This document shows positions 1 to 7,517 of a stretch of DNA of 13,044 bases, piece after piece. Made by a program: the position numbers and the translations under genes. This DNA is from an uncultured Acetatifactor sp. GTDB taxonomy: Bacteria > Bacillota > Clostridia > Lachnospirales > Lachnospiraceae. Under the pieces are notes generated by a model. The model was given only the letters and a program-made list of their open reading frames with translations, was not told the DNA's origin and did not search any database. The stretch spans positions 1 through 13,044 of the forward strand of contig CAKRRD010000058.1 in NCBI GenBank assembly GCA_934394815.1, read 5' to 3'. Position 1 is the stretch's first letter, and every line of letters begins with the position of its first letter.

Positions 1-33
1 GCAGAGGACACACTTATTAACAATCTTTTTCAT
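1..33 (-). CDS. Start of a gene translationally coupled to the response regulator (partial; possible sensor histidine kinase)
   Basis: An ATG at 33-31 overlaps the TGA stop of the response regulator (ATGA, four bases), and an open frame runs from it to the window edge, giving the eleven residues MKKIVNKCVLC. Such an overlap is common between a response regulator and its partner histidine kinase in Clostridia. Only eleven codons are visible, so the kinase identity is inferred from position, not from sequence. The short stretch could also be chance. Confidence 0.4.
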   Translation of the reverse strand, partial: MKKIVNKCVLC

Positions 34-728
34 CCTACCTTATATCCGGTTCCCCATACCACTTTCAGGTATCTGGGATCCTTGGGATTGCTCTCGATCT
101 TCTCCCGGATATGGCGGATATGCACTGCAATGGTATTATCCGCACCAATGGCCTGCATATGCCAGATAGATTCGTAGATCTGGCTGATGGACAGAACCTT
201 CCCCCGCTCCTGTACCAGCAGTCTTAAGATCTTATATTCGATGGGAGTCAGCTTCACCTCCCGGCCGTCTACAGTCACCGTCCGATTCCGGTCATTGATC
301 TCCAGCCCGTCCACACGGTAAATCTTGTCGATGCTCTCGCACAGATTTATCAGCTGGGTATAGCGTCGAAGCTGGGATTTCACTCTGGCTAACAGTTCCA
401 GAGGATTATACCCCACTGTCACATAATCATCCGCTCCGGCATTCAGCGCCATGATCTTGGCTGTTTCTGCACTCTGGGCAGAAATGATGATAATGGGAAT
501 CGTAGTCATGCTGCGGATGTCGTGGATCATTTCGATCCCTTCTCCCCAGCCCTTGCCGTCCAATTCCACGTCCAGTATCAGAAGCTGGATCTCCTGGACT
601 CTCAACAGCTCCTGCAGCTGTGCTCTGCCCGTAACTGCCACCATTTTTAGACCTTCTCCTGCCAGAAGGGAACTCATTGTCTCTATCACACCTGTATTAT
701 TGTTATATACCGCTACCTTTTTTTCCAT
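30..728 (-). CDS. OmpR/PhoB-family response regulator with an atypical receiver domain
   Basis: DNA-binding transcription factor of 232 residues. The receiver domain (about 3-120) keeps the phospho-acceptor position D53 in LILDVEL and a Ser at 83 in place of Thr. The acidic pair that normally binds Mg (DD in VVDDE) is Asn9-Asn10 in VYNNN, and the conserved Lys of the usual TKPF motif is Val105 in TVGY. The C-terminal winged helix (about 135-232) is well preserved, with LTPIEYKILRLL, the recognition-helix region ADNTIAVHIRHIREKI and the ending GTGYKV. The ATG at 728 is preferred over an in-frame GTG at 737 because GGAAGG lies 8 bases upstream of it. The next gene overlaps by four bases. Family membership is clear. 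Loss of normal phosphorylation is inferred from the missing residues; target genes are unknown. Confidence 0.9.
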   Translation of the reverse strand: MEKKVAVYNNNTGVIETMSSLLAGEGLKMVAVTGRAQLQELLRVQEIQLLILDVELDGKGWGEGIEMIHDIRSMTTIPIIIISAQSAETAKIMALNAGADDYVTVGYNPLELLARVKSQLRRYTQLINLCESIDKIYRVDGLEINDRNRTVTVDGREVKLTPIEYKILRLLVQERGKVLSISQIYESIWHMQAIGADNTIAVHIRHIREKIESNPKDPRYLKVVWGTGYKVG

Positions 729-784
729 GGTCCGCACCTTCCACCTTTCGTAAGGGAAAAGACCCCTCTGCCTTATCCTCTGTT

Positions 785-815
785 ATCGTATCCTGTCAAT
801 GCATATTTTCTGCAA
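785..815 (-). promoter_or_regulatory. Candidate sigma-A promoter for the response regulator
   Basis: On the minus strand, TTGCAG (815-810) and TACGAT (790-785) are separated by 19 bases. A second reading uses TTGACA (799-794) with a poor -10, ATAAGG, 17 bases later. Neither is ideal, so the exact promoter is uncertain, but AT-rich DNA upstream and the terminator of the preceding operon indicate that transcription starts in this gap. Confidence 0.35.
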
Positions 816-857
816 CATAATTATTAAAATTCTATAAACTCTTCAGAACAGCGCAAA

Positions 858-897
858 TAAAAATGCCCTACAATATACTAGACGTAATTGCAGGGCA
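858..897 (-). terminator. Rho-independent terminator of the engB-ytvI-truA operon
   Basis: On the minus strand, TGCCCTGCAAT (897-887) pairs with ATTGTAGGGCA (874-864) over 11 bp, including one G-U pair, around a 12-base loop. The run TTTTTATTT follows directly. It lies 24 bases past the truA stop codon. Confidence 0.88.
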
Positions 898-920
898 AAA
901 AGTTGCAGTATTTTTATTTT

Positions 921-1661
921 TCAGGTGTAAAAAACTTCTTCCAGTACCAGTCCTTTGGCCGGAACTAAGGGGCCGGCTTTCGCTCTGTCACCGGATTTAA
1001 GTACTTCCGTCATACTCTCCGGGGTGCGGATCCCTTTTCCCACTTCGAGAAGGGTTCCCATGAGAATACGGATCATGTGATGCAAAAATCCATTTCCGGT
1101 AAATACAAACTCCACACGGTTCTCTATCCGTTCGATCCGGATCTCGTCGATCCGGCGGACGGTGGATTTCTTACTTTTCTTCGCAGAGGTAAATGCCTTG
1201 AAATCGTGTTCTCCAAGCAATAGCTCCGCCGCCTTTCGCATAGCATCCAAATCTAATGCTTCCGGTTCCTCTGTCGCATAGCGTCTCCAGAACACATCCG
1301 GGATCTGACTGTTGATGATGCGGTAACGGTAACGCTTCCCGGTGGCATTTAGTCTGCTGTGGAATCTGGGCGCCGCCTCCGACACATCCACCACGGCAAT
1401 ATCCTCCGGCAGATACCGGTTACAATATTCCAGGATCTCCTCCACACTCATGGCAGCTTCCGTGTGGAAATTCGCCACCTGTCCCAGGGCATGCACTCCG
1501 GCATCCGTTCTGCCGCTGGCGGCAATCTCTATAGGCTCACCGCACATTTTGGACAACAGCGCTTCCATTTTCCCCTGGATCGTACTATCCGTAGAAGTCT
1601 GTTTCTGCCATCCCTGATATCTGGTTCCTTCATATTGCAGTCGTAGTCTGATATTTCTCAT
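921..1661 (-). CDS. truA: tRNA pseudouridine synthase A (TruA)
   Basis: Isomerises uridines 38-40 in the anticodon arm of tRNAs to pseudouridine, in the cytoplasm. The 246-residue protein has the family's usual length and starts in typical fashion with the beta strand RNIRLRLQYEGTRYQGWQ. The nucleophile is D53 in ASGRTDAGVHALGQV, the signature of the TruA family. Other recognisable blocks are FHSRLNATGKRYRYRI (about 100-115) and GNGFLHHMIRILMGTLLEVGKG towards the C-terminus. The start ATG overlaps the stop of the upstream membrane-protein gene (ATGA at 1661-1658), so the two are translationally coupled. A terminator follows at 897-858. Confidence 0.97.
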   Translation of the reverse strand: MRNIRLRLQYEGTRYQGWQKQTSTDSTIQGKMEALLSKMCGEPIEIAASGRTDAGVHALGQVANFHTEAAMSVEEILEYCNRYLPEDIAVVDVSEAAPRFHSRLNATGKRYRYRIINSQIPDVFWRRYATEEPEALDLDAMRKAAELLLGEHDFKAFTSAKKSKKSTVRRIDEIRIERIENRVEFVFTGNGFLHHMIRILMGTLLEVGKGIRTPESMTEVLKSGDRAKAGPLVPAKGLVLEEVFYT

Positions 1662-2929
1662 GATTTCTTTTCTTTCTGTTTTTTCGCAGAAGCTTCTTTT
1701 CGAGCTTCCTTTTGGGCTTCTTTTTGAGCCTCTTCCTCTGCTGCCTGTCTGGCCAGTTCCTCGCTCAGCCTCCGGTCTCTCTCCTGCATCTGCCGCACTT
1801 CGTCCATATCCTCCGGCTTCAGTCTACGGAAATGATTGATCCCAGCTGTCAGGATCTTCACGCTGTCCTTGGTCGTCTGTAAAGCGCCCTCCTGATACAT
1901 GGTCAGAGCGATCAGACCAATGGGCACTGCCACGATCATTCCTACGACACCGCCCAGCTTATATCCTATGTACAGGAGGAACAGAGTCGGCAGAGGCGGC
2001 ATTCCCACAGAATCTCCCACGATCTTCGGCTGGATCAGCTGACGCGCCAGCTGTCCGATGCCCCAGATGATCAGCAGCCCTATAGCCATCTTATAATCAG
2101 AGCTTAAGATCTTGATAATAGCCCAAGGGACCATGACGGTTCCGGTTCCAAAGAAAGGCAGGAAATCCAGAAATGCGATTCCCAGTGCGATCAACAACGC
2201 ATAATCTACCTGCAGAATAGCAAATCCGATGACTAATAGCAGATACATCCACACTTCGATCTTAAGCTGTGCCTTAAGATATCCGCCTACTGCTTTGACC
2301 AGTCCGCGCTTCAGCATATAATACCAGGACAGTACTTCCACCGGTGTATGATTACGGAACCATGTTGCCAGCTGGTCTCTCTCCGCTACGAAGAAATAGG
2401 AAGAAAGCAGTGCCATGATCAGTCCGATCAGGATCGAAGGAACCTGCTTGGCGAAATTGCCCACGGCATTGATCGTAGGGGTGCCGATCTTACCCAGAAG
2501 ATCTCCCACATAGCTTCCGATCTGATTGATGACATCCATGATGCTTTGCTGTACATCCGCCGGAAAACGGTTATAGATAACGCTCAGGTTCTGTCCGATA
2601 TCGGCAAAATCATGCTCCGCACTGTCCCAGATATCCGGTAGTGCACCGATCAGTCCCATGATCTCATCGGTTAACTTCGCCCCTACCAGATAGAGGATCA
2701 ATATCACCAGTGCGATGACCGCCACGATGACAAATGCACTTCCCGCTTTTCGCTTGATCTTGACTTTTTCCTCGAAAAAACGCACCAGGGGGCTGGCGAT
2801 CAACGCTATGATCCAGCCTGCCACAAATGGTGCAAAAAATACTAACAGCTTCGGCACCAGGAAAACGATCAACATCAATATAATAAATGCCACACCCAGA
2901 TTCACTAAGGCTTTACAATATTTCTTCAT
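1658..2929 (-). CDS. ytvI: AI-2E family / YtvI-type integral membrane protein
   Basis: Polytopic membrane protein of 423 residues with about seven to eight hydrophobic segments (near 10-30, 34-50, 65-85, 165-185, 225-245, 248-265, 285-300, 310-340). The loop FLDFLPFFGTGTVMVPWA and the late motif QPKIVGDSVGMPPLPTLFLLYIG are typical of the AI-2E/PerM superfamily, and the first is close to the sporulation protein YtvI. The substrate is unknown; export of autoinducer-2 is established only for some members. The last 50 residues form a highly charged cytoplasmic tail with repeated QKEA/RKEA units, longer than in most YtvI proteins. It sits between engB (55 bases upstream) and truA (4-base overlap). 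The family is confident; the YtvI assignment is moderate. No strong ribosome binding site is visible, only GAGAGAGTGAGAG. Confidence 0.88.
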   Translation of the reverse strand: MKKYCKALVNLGVAFIILMLIVFLVPKLLVFFAPFVAGWIIALIASPLVRFFEEKVKIKRKAGSAFVIVAVIALVILILYLVGAKLTDEIMGLIGALPDIWDSAEHDFADIGQNLSVIYNRFPADVQQSIMDVINQIGSYVGDLLGKIGTPTINAVGNFAKQVPSILIGLIMALLSSYFFVAERDQLATWFRNHTPVEVLSWYYMLKRGLVKAVGGYLKAQLKIEVWMYLLLVIGFAILQVDYALLIALGIAFLDFLPFFGTGTVMVPWAIIKILSSDYKMAIGLLIIWGIGQLARQLIQPKIVGDSVGMPPLPTLFLLYIGYKLGGVVGMIVAVPIGLIALTMYQEGALQTTKDSVKILTAGINHFRRLKPEDMDEVRQMQERDRRLSEELARQAAEEEAQKEAQKEARKEASAKKQKEKKS

Positions 2930-2984
2930 ATGCTCTCACTCTCTCACGCATTCTGCTTTTACACTCATTCATCCTTCCTGCTGT

Positions 2985-3590
2985 CTATTCCTGTGCAGGA
3001 TCTTCTGCTGCCAGCACTCCGTCCAGAATCTCATAGATTTCCTCTCTGCCCTGCTTCGTCTGTGCAGAGTAGGGAACAATCTGTGTATCCACTCCCGCCT
3101 GTAGGGTGGTGCGGATCAGTTTCACCTGTTTCTGTATCTGACTCCGGTTGATCTTGTCCAGCTTGGTGGCAATGATGATGGGATCGTAGCCGTTGCGGCG
3201 GATCCAGTCATACATGATCCGGTCGTTCTCTGATGGTGCATGCCGGATATCGATCAACAAAAACACCAGCTTTAACTGTTTAGACTTGTGCAGATAATCT
3301 TCGATCATTTTACCCCACTGGGCCTTTACATGCTCATTGGCCTGTGCATAGCCGTAGCCGGGCAGATCCACGAAGTAGATTTCATCATTAATATTGTAAT
3401 AGTTGATGGTCTGTGTCTTACCCGGCTGGGCACTGGTCCGGGCCAGAGACTTCCGGTTCATCAGACCATTGATCAGGGAAGATTTGCCGACGTTGCTTTT
3501 ACCGGCAAATGCCACCTCGGGATGTATGTTCTCCGGAAGCTTGCTGGTAATGCCGCAGACTGTTTCCAGATTTACATTCTTTATGATCAT
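2985..3590 (-). CDS. engB: Ribosome-biogenesis GTP-binding protein EngB (YsxC/YihA)
   Basis: Essential small GTPase of 201 residues that acts in assembly of the large ribosomal subunit. All G motifs are visible: G1 GKSNVGKS (30-37), G2 around TSAQPGKTQT, G3 DLPGYGYA (75-82), G4 TKLD (142-145) and G5 SAQT (about 175). The frame is open further upstream to 3665, but the ATG at 3590 is preferred: it has AAAGG seven bases upstream, the protein then begins like other EngB proteins, and the extension would run into the clpX terminator hairpin. It lies downstream of clpX as in many Firmicutes, though without an intervening lon gene, and begins a run with ytvI and truA. Confidence 0.96.
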   Translation of the reverse strand: MIIKNVNLETVCGITSKLPENIHPEVAFAGKSNVGKSSLINGLMNRKSLARTSAQPGKTQTINYYNINDEIYFVDLPGYGYAQANEHVKAQWGKMIEDYLHKSKQLKLVFLLIDIRHAPSENDRIMYDWIRRNGYDPIIIATKLDKINRSQIQKQVKLIRTTLQAGVDTQIVPYSAQTKQGREEIYEILDGVLAAEDPAQE

Positions 3591-3638
3591 ATAAATACCT
3601 TTGTCTTTCCGTAGCCTGTTTTCGGCAGGTACTTTTTT

Positions 3639-3675
3639 GCACAAAACGCTGCCCTGTGTCATCACAAGGCAGCGT
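3639..3675 (-). terminator. Strong hairpin after clpX (terminator or attenuator)
   Basis: On the minus strand, ACGCTGCCTTGTG (3675-3663) pairs with CACAGGGCAGCGT (3658-3646) over 13 bp, including one T-G wobble, closed by an ATGA tetraloop. Only TTTTGTGC follows, so the U-run is short. It begins six bases past the clpX stop. It may end most clpP-clpX transcripts while letting some polymerase reach engB, for which I find no good separate promoter in the 90-base gap. Confidence 0.75.
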
Positions 3676-3680
3676 CAGAA

Positions 3681-4943
3681 TTATTTTGCCTTTTTCAGAG
3701 AATCTTCGTGCAGGGTGAGCGGTTCGCTCTCTCCATCCACAGCTGCCTTGGTGACAACACATTCTTCGATGGTGTCATCCGAAGGGATCTCATACATGGT
3801 ATCCATCATTACGGATTCCATAATGGAACGTAAGCCTCTGGCTCCGGTCTTGCGTTCCAATGCCTTATCGGCGATGGCCTCAATGGCATCCTGCTCAAAG
3901 TCCAACTTTACGTTGTCCATCTGGAACAGCTTCTGGTACTGTTTTACCAGAGCGTTCCTGGGCTCCTGAAGGATGCGGATCAGGGCTTCTCTGTCCAGTC
4001 CTCTTAAGGAGACACAGATAGGAACACGTCCTACGAACTCGGGAATCAGACCGAACTTCACCAGATCGTGAGGAGTTACCTCCTGCAGCAGTTCGCTGAT
4101 ATCCTTGTCCTCTCTTCTGCCCAGCTCGGTATTGAAACCGATGGCCTTGCGGTCCAGTCTGGCTTCCACGATCTTCTCCAGTCCGTCGAATGCACCACCG
4201 CAGATAAACAGAATGTTGGTGGTGTCGATCTGGATCAGTTCCTGATGAGGATGCTTTCTGCCTCCCTGGGGAGGTACGCTTGCCACAGTACCCTCGATGA
4301 TCTTTAACAGTGCCTGCTGTACGCCTTCACCGGATACATCACGGGTAATGGATACGTTCTCACTCTTCTTCGTGATCTTATCGATCTCATCAATATATAC
4401 GATACCGTACTGTGCACGTTCCACATCGTAATCCGCCGCCTGGATCAGCTTTAACAGGATGTTCTCCACATCCTCACCCACATAACCGGCCTCGGTCAGT
4501 GTGGTGGCATCCGCTATGGCAAACGGTACGTTGATGATTTTGGCCAGTGTCTGAGCCAGATAAGTCTTACCGGAACCGGTAGGACCTACCATGATAATAT
4601 TACTCTTCTGCAGCTCCACATCGTTCAGATCCTTGGGAGCCGTCACTCTCTTGTAATGATTGTACACCGCAACGGAGAGGACTTTTTTCGCCTCTTCCTG
4701 TCCGATGACGTATTCATCCAGGAAATTCTTGATCTCCTTGGGTTTCAGAAGGTTGATATCCGGAGCCGCAGTCTCTTCCACTTCTTCGTCTTCCAGTTCC
4801 TCCTCCAGAATGTCCGCGCAGATGTCTACGCACTCATCACAGATATATACCCCGGCAGGTCCCGCGATCAGCTTGCGGACCTGGCTCTGGGTCTTGTTAC
4901 AAAATGAACATCTAATGTCATTTCCGGAATTTTTTCCTGCCAT
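3681..4943 (-). CDS. clpX: ATP-dependent Clp protease ATP-binding subunit ClpX
   Basis: AAA+ unfoldase that recognises tagged or misfolded proteins and threads them into ClpP. The 420-residue protein has the N-terminal C4 zinc-binding domain (C12, C15, C35, C38), an acidic linker (47-57), Walker A GPTGSGKT (120-127), pore loop GYVGED, Walker B VYIDEIDK (about 183), the ClpP-binding loop with IGF in RKAIGFNTE, and sensor-2 GARGLRSI. Start: a GTG codon directly precedes the ATG, but AGGAG lies 7 bases before the ATG at 4943, which gives the standard MAGK-type N-terminus. clpP is 18 bases upstream, so the two subunits are made from one message. A hairpin follows at 3675-3646. Confidence 0.98.
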   Translation of the reverse strand: MAGKNSGNDIRCSFCNKTQSQVRKLIAGPAGVYICDECVDICADILEEELEDEEVEETAAPDINLLKPKEIKNFLDEYVIGQEEAKKVLSVAVYNHYKRVTAPKDLNDVELQKSNIIMVGPTGSGKTYLAQTLAKIINVPFAIADATTLTEAGYVGEDVENILLKLIQAADYDVERAQYGIVYIDEIDKITKKSENVSITRDVSGEGVQQALLKIIEGTVASVPPQGGRKHPHQELIQIDTTNILFICGGAFDGLEKIVEARLDRKAIGFNTELGRREDKDISELLQEVTPHDLVKFGLIPEFVGRVPICVSLRGLDREALIRILQEPRNALVKQYQKLFQMDNVKLDFEQDAIEAIADKALERKTGARGLRSIMESVMMDTMYEIPSDDTIEECVVTKAAVDGESEPLTLHEDSLKKAK

Positions 4944-4961
4944 CACTATACTCCTGTTGTT

Positions 4962-5549
4962 TTATGCCTCGTGGAAGGTGATCACCTTATCGATGAGGCC
5001 GTATTCGCAAGCCTCCTCCGCACTCTTCCAGTTATCTCTCTCCGTGTCTGCGCAGATGGTCTCATAATCTTTACCGGTGTTCTCAGCCAGCATACGGTTC
5101 AGCTTCTCCTTGGTACGGAGGATATGCTTTGCTGCGATCTCGATCTCGGTAGCCTGACCCTGGGTACCACCCAGAGGTTGATGGATCATGATCTCTGCGT
5201 TGGGCAGTGCGAAACGCTTGCCTCTGGCACCGCCTGCCAAAAGGAATGCTCCCATGCTGGCTGCCATACCGATACATACGGTGGACACATCACACTTGAT
5301 GTACTTCATGGTATCGTAAATGGCCATACCTGCGGTAACGCTTCCGCCCGGGCTGTTGATATACAGATGGATGTCCTTATCCGGATCCTCTGCTTCCAGG
5401 AACAGTAACTGTGCCACAATGATGCTGGCCGAAGTCTCGTTGACTTCCTCTCCCAAGAAAATGATTCTGTCTTTCAACAGTCTGGAATAAATATCATAAG
5501 ACCGCTCACCTTTGCTGGTCTGTTCAATGACGTAAGGTACTAAACTCAT
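4962..5549 (-). CDS. clpP: ATP-dependent Clp protease proteolytic subunit ClpP
   Basis: Serine peptidase that forms the tetradecameric chamber of the ClpXP protease. The length of 195 residues is normal. The catalytic triad is complete: S98 in [10 protein letters not shown]123 in MIHQPLGG and D172 in DTERDNW. The N-terminus begins [19 protein letters not shown], as in other ClpP proteins with a very short or absent propeptide. GGAGG stands 9 bases before the ATG. A sigma-A promoter lies at 5614-5586 and clpX follows after 18 bases. No CtsR or HrcA operator is apparent upstream, so expression may be constitutive. Confidence 0.98.
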   Translation of the reverse strand: MSLVPYVIEQTSKGERSYDIYSRLLKDRIIFLGEEVNETSASIIVAQLLFLEAEDPDKDIHLYINSPGGSVTAGMAIYDTMKYIKCDVSTVCIGMAASMGAFLLAGGARGKRFALPNAEIMIHQPLGGTQGQATEIEIAAKHILRTKEKLNRMLAENTGKDYETICADTERDNWKSAEEACEYGLIDKVITFHEA

Positions 5550-5585
5550 ATTCTAAAACCTCCATTACTTCTGATTAATATTACT

Positions 5586-5614
5586 ATCGTATCCTACTTA
5601 GCAGGCTTTTTCAA
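5586..5614 (-). promoter_or_regulatory. Sigma-A promoter of clpP-clpX
   Basis: On the minus strand, TTGAAA (5614-5609) and TACGAT (5591-5586) are separated by exactly 17 bases. It lies just downstream of the tig terminator and gives a leader of about 30 nt ending in the GGAGG ribosome site of clpP (5563-5559). Confidence 0.8.
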
Positions 5615-5629
5615 CGAGATTCCGAAGAT

Positions 5630-5690
5630 TTAATAAAAATTTAAAAGAAAGCGTATCCCCACCTCCCTGCGGACGTGGGAATCCGCTTTC
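5630..5690 (-). terminator. Rho-independent terminator of tig
   Basis: On the minus strand, GAAAGCGGATTCCCAC (5690-5675) and GTGGGGATACGCTTTC (5662-5647) pair at 14 of 16 positions around a 12-base loop. The T-rich run TTTTAAATTTTT follows. It separates tig from the clpP promoter. Confidence 0.9.
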
Positions 5691-5717
5691 TCTTCCTATC
5701 GTATCTTAAAGCATAAA

Positions 5718-7067
5718 TTATGCTTCTTCAGGCTTCTCTTCTGCTGCCTTTTCCTTCTTGGTGGTCTTCTTGGCTGCAGCCTTTGCTTCCTTAGCGTTGT
5801 CTACGATGAAATCAGCTGCCTTTCTTACGCAGATATCTTCCTTCACCTGCTTTGCACCCTGCTCACCCAGAAGCTCTTTTACCTTGTCAGCTTCCATCTG
5901 GTAAGCTTCTGCCATGCTCTTGATCTCAGCTTCGAAATCTTCCTCGGCAGCTTCCATCTTCTCTGCAGCTGCTACTGCTTCCAGAACCAGACGGGACTGG
6001 ATTCTCTTCAGTGCTTCCGGCTTCAACTGCTCCATCATGGTCTGAGCGGTCAGACCGGTGAACTGCATGTACTGCTCCAGAGTGATACCCTGTGCCTGAA
6101 TTCTCTGTGCAAAGTTCTCTAACAGCTGTCTCTGCTGGGTCTCTAACATAGCGTCGGGGATCTCCATCTTGGCATCTGCGATCACTGCATCCAGAACTGC
6201 CTCTTCCTTGGCGATCTTAGCTTCCTCTTCCTTCTTGGAAGTCAGCTTCTTCTGTACATCTTCTCTATACTCAGCCATAGTATCGAAATCGGATACCTCG
6301 CTTGCGAACTCGTCATCCAGATCAGGAAGCTGCTTCTCCTTGATCTCCTTAACGGTGCACTTGAATACTGCAGGCTTGCCTGCCAGCTCGGTTGCATGAT
6401 AATCCTCAGGGAAGGTTACGTTTACTTCGGTCTCCTTGTTCAGTTCAGCACCAACCAGTGCCTCTTCAAAACCGGGAATGAAGGAACCGGAACCGATGGT
6501 CAGGGGATAGTTCTCACCCTTGCCGCCCTCAAATGCAACACCGTCTACAAAACCTTCGAAATCGATAACGGTCATATCACCGTCCTTAACAGCACGGTCT
6601 TCCACGCTGATGGTTCTGGCATTGCTCTCACGCTCTCTGTTGATCTCAGCGTCGATATCCTCATCGCTTACCTTAACGTCGATCTTGTCAACCTTCACAC
6701 CCTTGTATTTGCCAAGAGTAACTTCAGGCTTCAGAGCAACCTCTGCGGTAAAGATGAAAGGCTTGCCGGCCTCTAACTGGGTCACATCGATCTTCGGAGA
6801 AGATACGATCTGCTCCTCACACTCTTCCAGAGCCTTATCGTAAGCATCGGGAATCAGTGCGTTTGCTGCATCCTCATAGAATACGGACTTGCCGTACATC
6901 TGCTCGATCATCTTACGGGGAGCTTTGCCCTTACGGAAACCGGGAATGCTGATCTTGTTCTTATTCTTCTGGTAAGCACCTTCGATTGCCTTCTCCAGTT
7001 CTTCAGCAGATACTTCGATGGTCAGCTTGGCCATGTTTTTCTCTAACTTTTCAACCTGTAAACTCAT
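5718..7067 (-). CDS. tig: Trigger factor, ribosome-associated chaperone and prolyl isomerase
   Basis: Binds near the nascent-chain exit tunnel and assists early folding. The 449-residue protein has the three expected parts. The N-terminal ribosome-binding domain carries the GFRKGKAP signature (43-50). An FKBP-type peptidyl-prolyl isomerase domain lies at about 150-245 (DGDMTVIDFEGFVDGVAFEGG, then GFEEALVG). A long helical chaperone domain follows (about 250-425). The last 25 residues are a Lys/Ala/Glu-rich low-complexity tail, a common variable feature in the family. AGGAGG lies 10 bases before the ATG. It has a near-consensus promoter (7154-7126) and its own terminator, so it is mainly transcribed alone, upstream of clpP-clpX. 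Confidence 0.98.
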   Translation of the reverse strand: MSLQVEKLEKNMAKLTIEVSAEELEKAIEGAYQKNKNKISIPGFRKGKAPRKMIEQMYGKSVFYEDAANALIPDAYDKALEECEEQIVSSPKIDVTQLEAGKPFIFTAEVALKPEVTLGKYKGVKVDKIDVKVSDEDIDAEINRERESNARTISVEDRAVKDGDMTVIDFEGFVDGVAFEGGKGENYPLTIGSGSFIPGFEEALVGAELNKETEVNVTFPEDYHATELAGKPAVFKCTVKEIKEKQLPDLDDEFASEVSDFDTMAEYREDVQKKLTSKKEEEAKIAKEEAVLDAVIADAKMEIPDAMLETQQRQLLENFAQRIQAQGITLEQYMQFTGLTAQTMMEQLKPEALKRIQSRLVLEAVAAAEKMEAAEEDFEAEIKSMAEAYQMEADKVKELLGEQGAKQVKEDICVRKAADFIVDNAKEAKAAAKKTTKKEKAAEEKPEEA

Positions 7068-7125
7068 TATAACATTTCCTCCTTTATACCCTTGCGGGTC
7101 TGTATCCAGTCGCAGTCATTTTGCA

Positions 7126-7154
7126 ATTATAGCATAAGTTGGAGGAATTGACAA
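7126..7154 (-). promoter_or_regulatory. Strong sigma-A promoter of tig
   Basis: On the minus strand, TTGTCA (7154-7149) and TATAAT (7131-7126) are separated by exactly 17 bases, close to the full consensus. The -35 begins six bases past the TM1266-family stop codon, so the promoter directly abuts the upstream gene. Confidence 0.92.
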
Positions 7155-7159
7155 CCCTT

Positions 7160-7438
7160 TTATTTTGGGGCTTTCTGCGTAACCGGGGCATAGAGACACT
7201 TCGTGCTGACTCCGGGAATCATTCCCAGCTTTCCCGACAGAGCACTGACCTTTTCCTGCGGTGCATCCATGACCACACTGATGATGTTCATCTGCTTCTC
7301 ATGATAAGGTATCCCCATTCTGCCGATGATATATTCCCCGTATTCATGCAAAAGTCCGTTGATCCTGACTGCTGCCTCCGGATCCTCCACTATAATGCCG
7401 ATCAGGGTAACTCTTGTATTTTCCGTCCCTTTTTCCAT
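7160..7438 (-). CDS. TM1266-family iron-only hydrogenase system putative regulator
   Basis: Small cytoplasmic protein of 92 residues with the ACT-like/NikR-C-like fold pattern of the TM1266 family (beta strand RVTLIGIIVED, helix, EYGEYIIGRMGIPY, strand NIISVVMDAPQ, helix, GKLGMIPGVST). Members are widespread in anaerobes that have [FeFe] hydrogenase and often lie near hyd genes; their biochemical role is not established. AAAGGAAG lies just before the ATG. It is 79 bases downstream of the fused ABC transporter gene with no terminator between them, so it probably belongs to the same transcript. No hydE, hydF or hydG gene is visible here. Confidence 0.85.
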   Translation of the reverse strand: MEKGTENTRVTLIGIIVEDPEAAVRINGLLHEYGEYIIGRMGIPYHEKQMNIISVVMDAPQEKVSALSGKLGMIPGVSTKCLYAPVTQKAPK

Positions 7439-7517
7439 AGCATTCTTCCTTTCACTTTCCGGACATATTCTGCCGGGATCTGCTTCTTCATGATCCGTGC
7501 CCGAACTCCTGCACTTC

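Noticed and set aside
1342..1646. Plus-strand open frames opposite truA
   Set aside because: They are antisense shadows of a well-supported gene, with no ribosome site or recognisable protein features.
3499..3762. Minus-strand open frame across the clpX-engB junction
   Set aside because: It runs through the clpX terminator hairpin in another frame and overlaps both confirmed genes; its sequence resembles no protein family.
5550..5640. CtsR or HrcA/CIRCE operator upstream of clpP
   Set aside because: No GGTCAAA-type repeats and no TTAGCACTC inverted repeat are present in the region.
7402..7491. Possible 29-codon minus-strand mini-gene (MKKQIPAEYVRKVKGR...) between the transporter and the TM1266 gene
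   Set aside because: It overlaps the start of the TM1266 gene, lacks a clear ribosome site and resembles nothing known; a chance frame is more likely.
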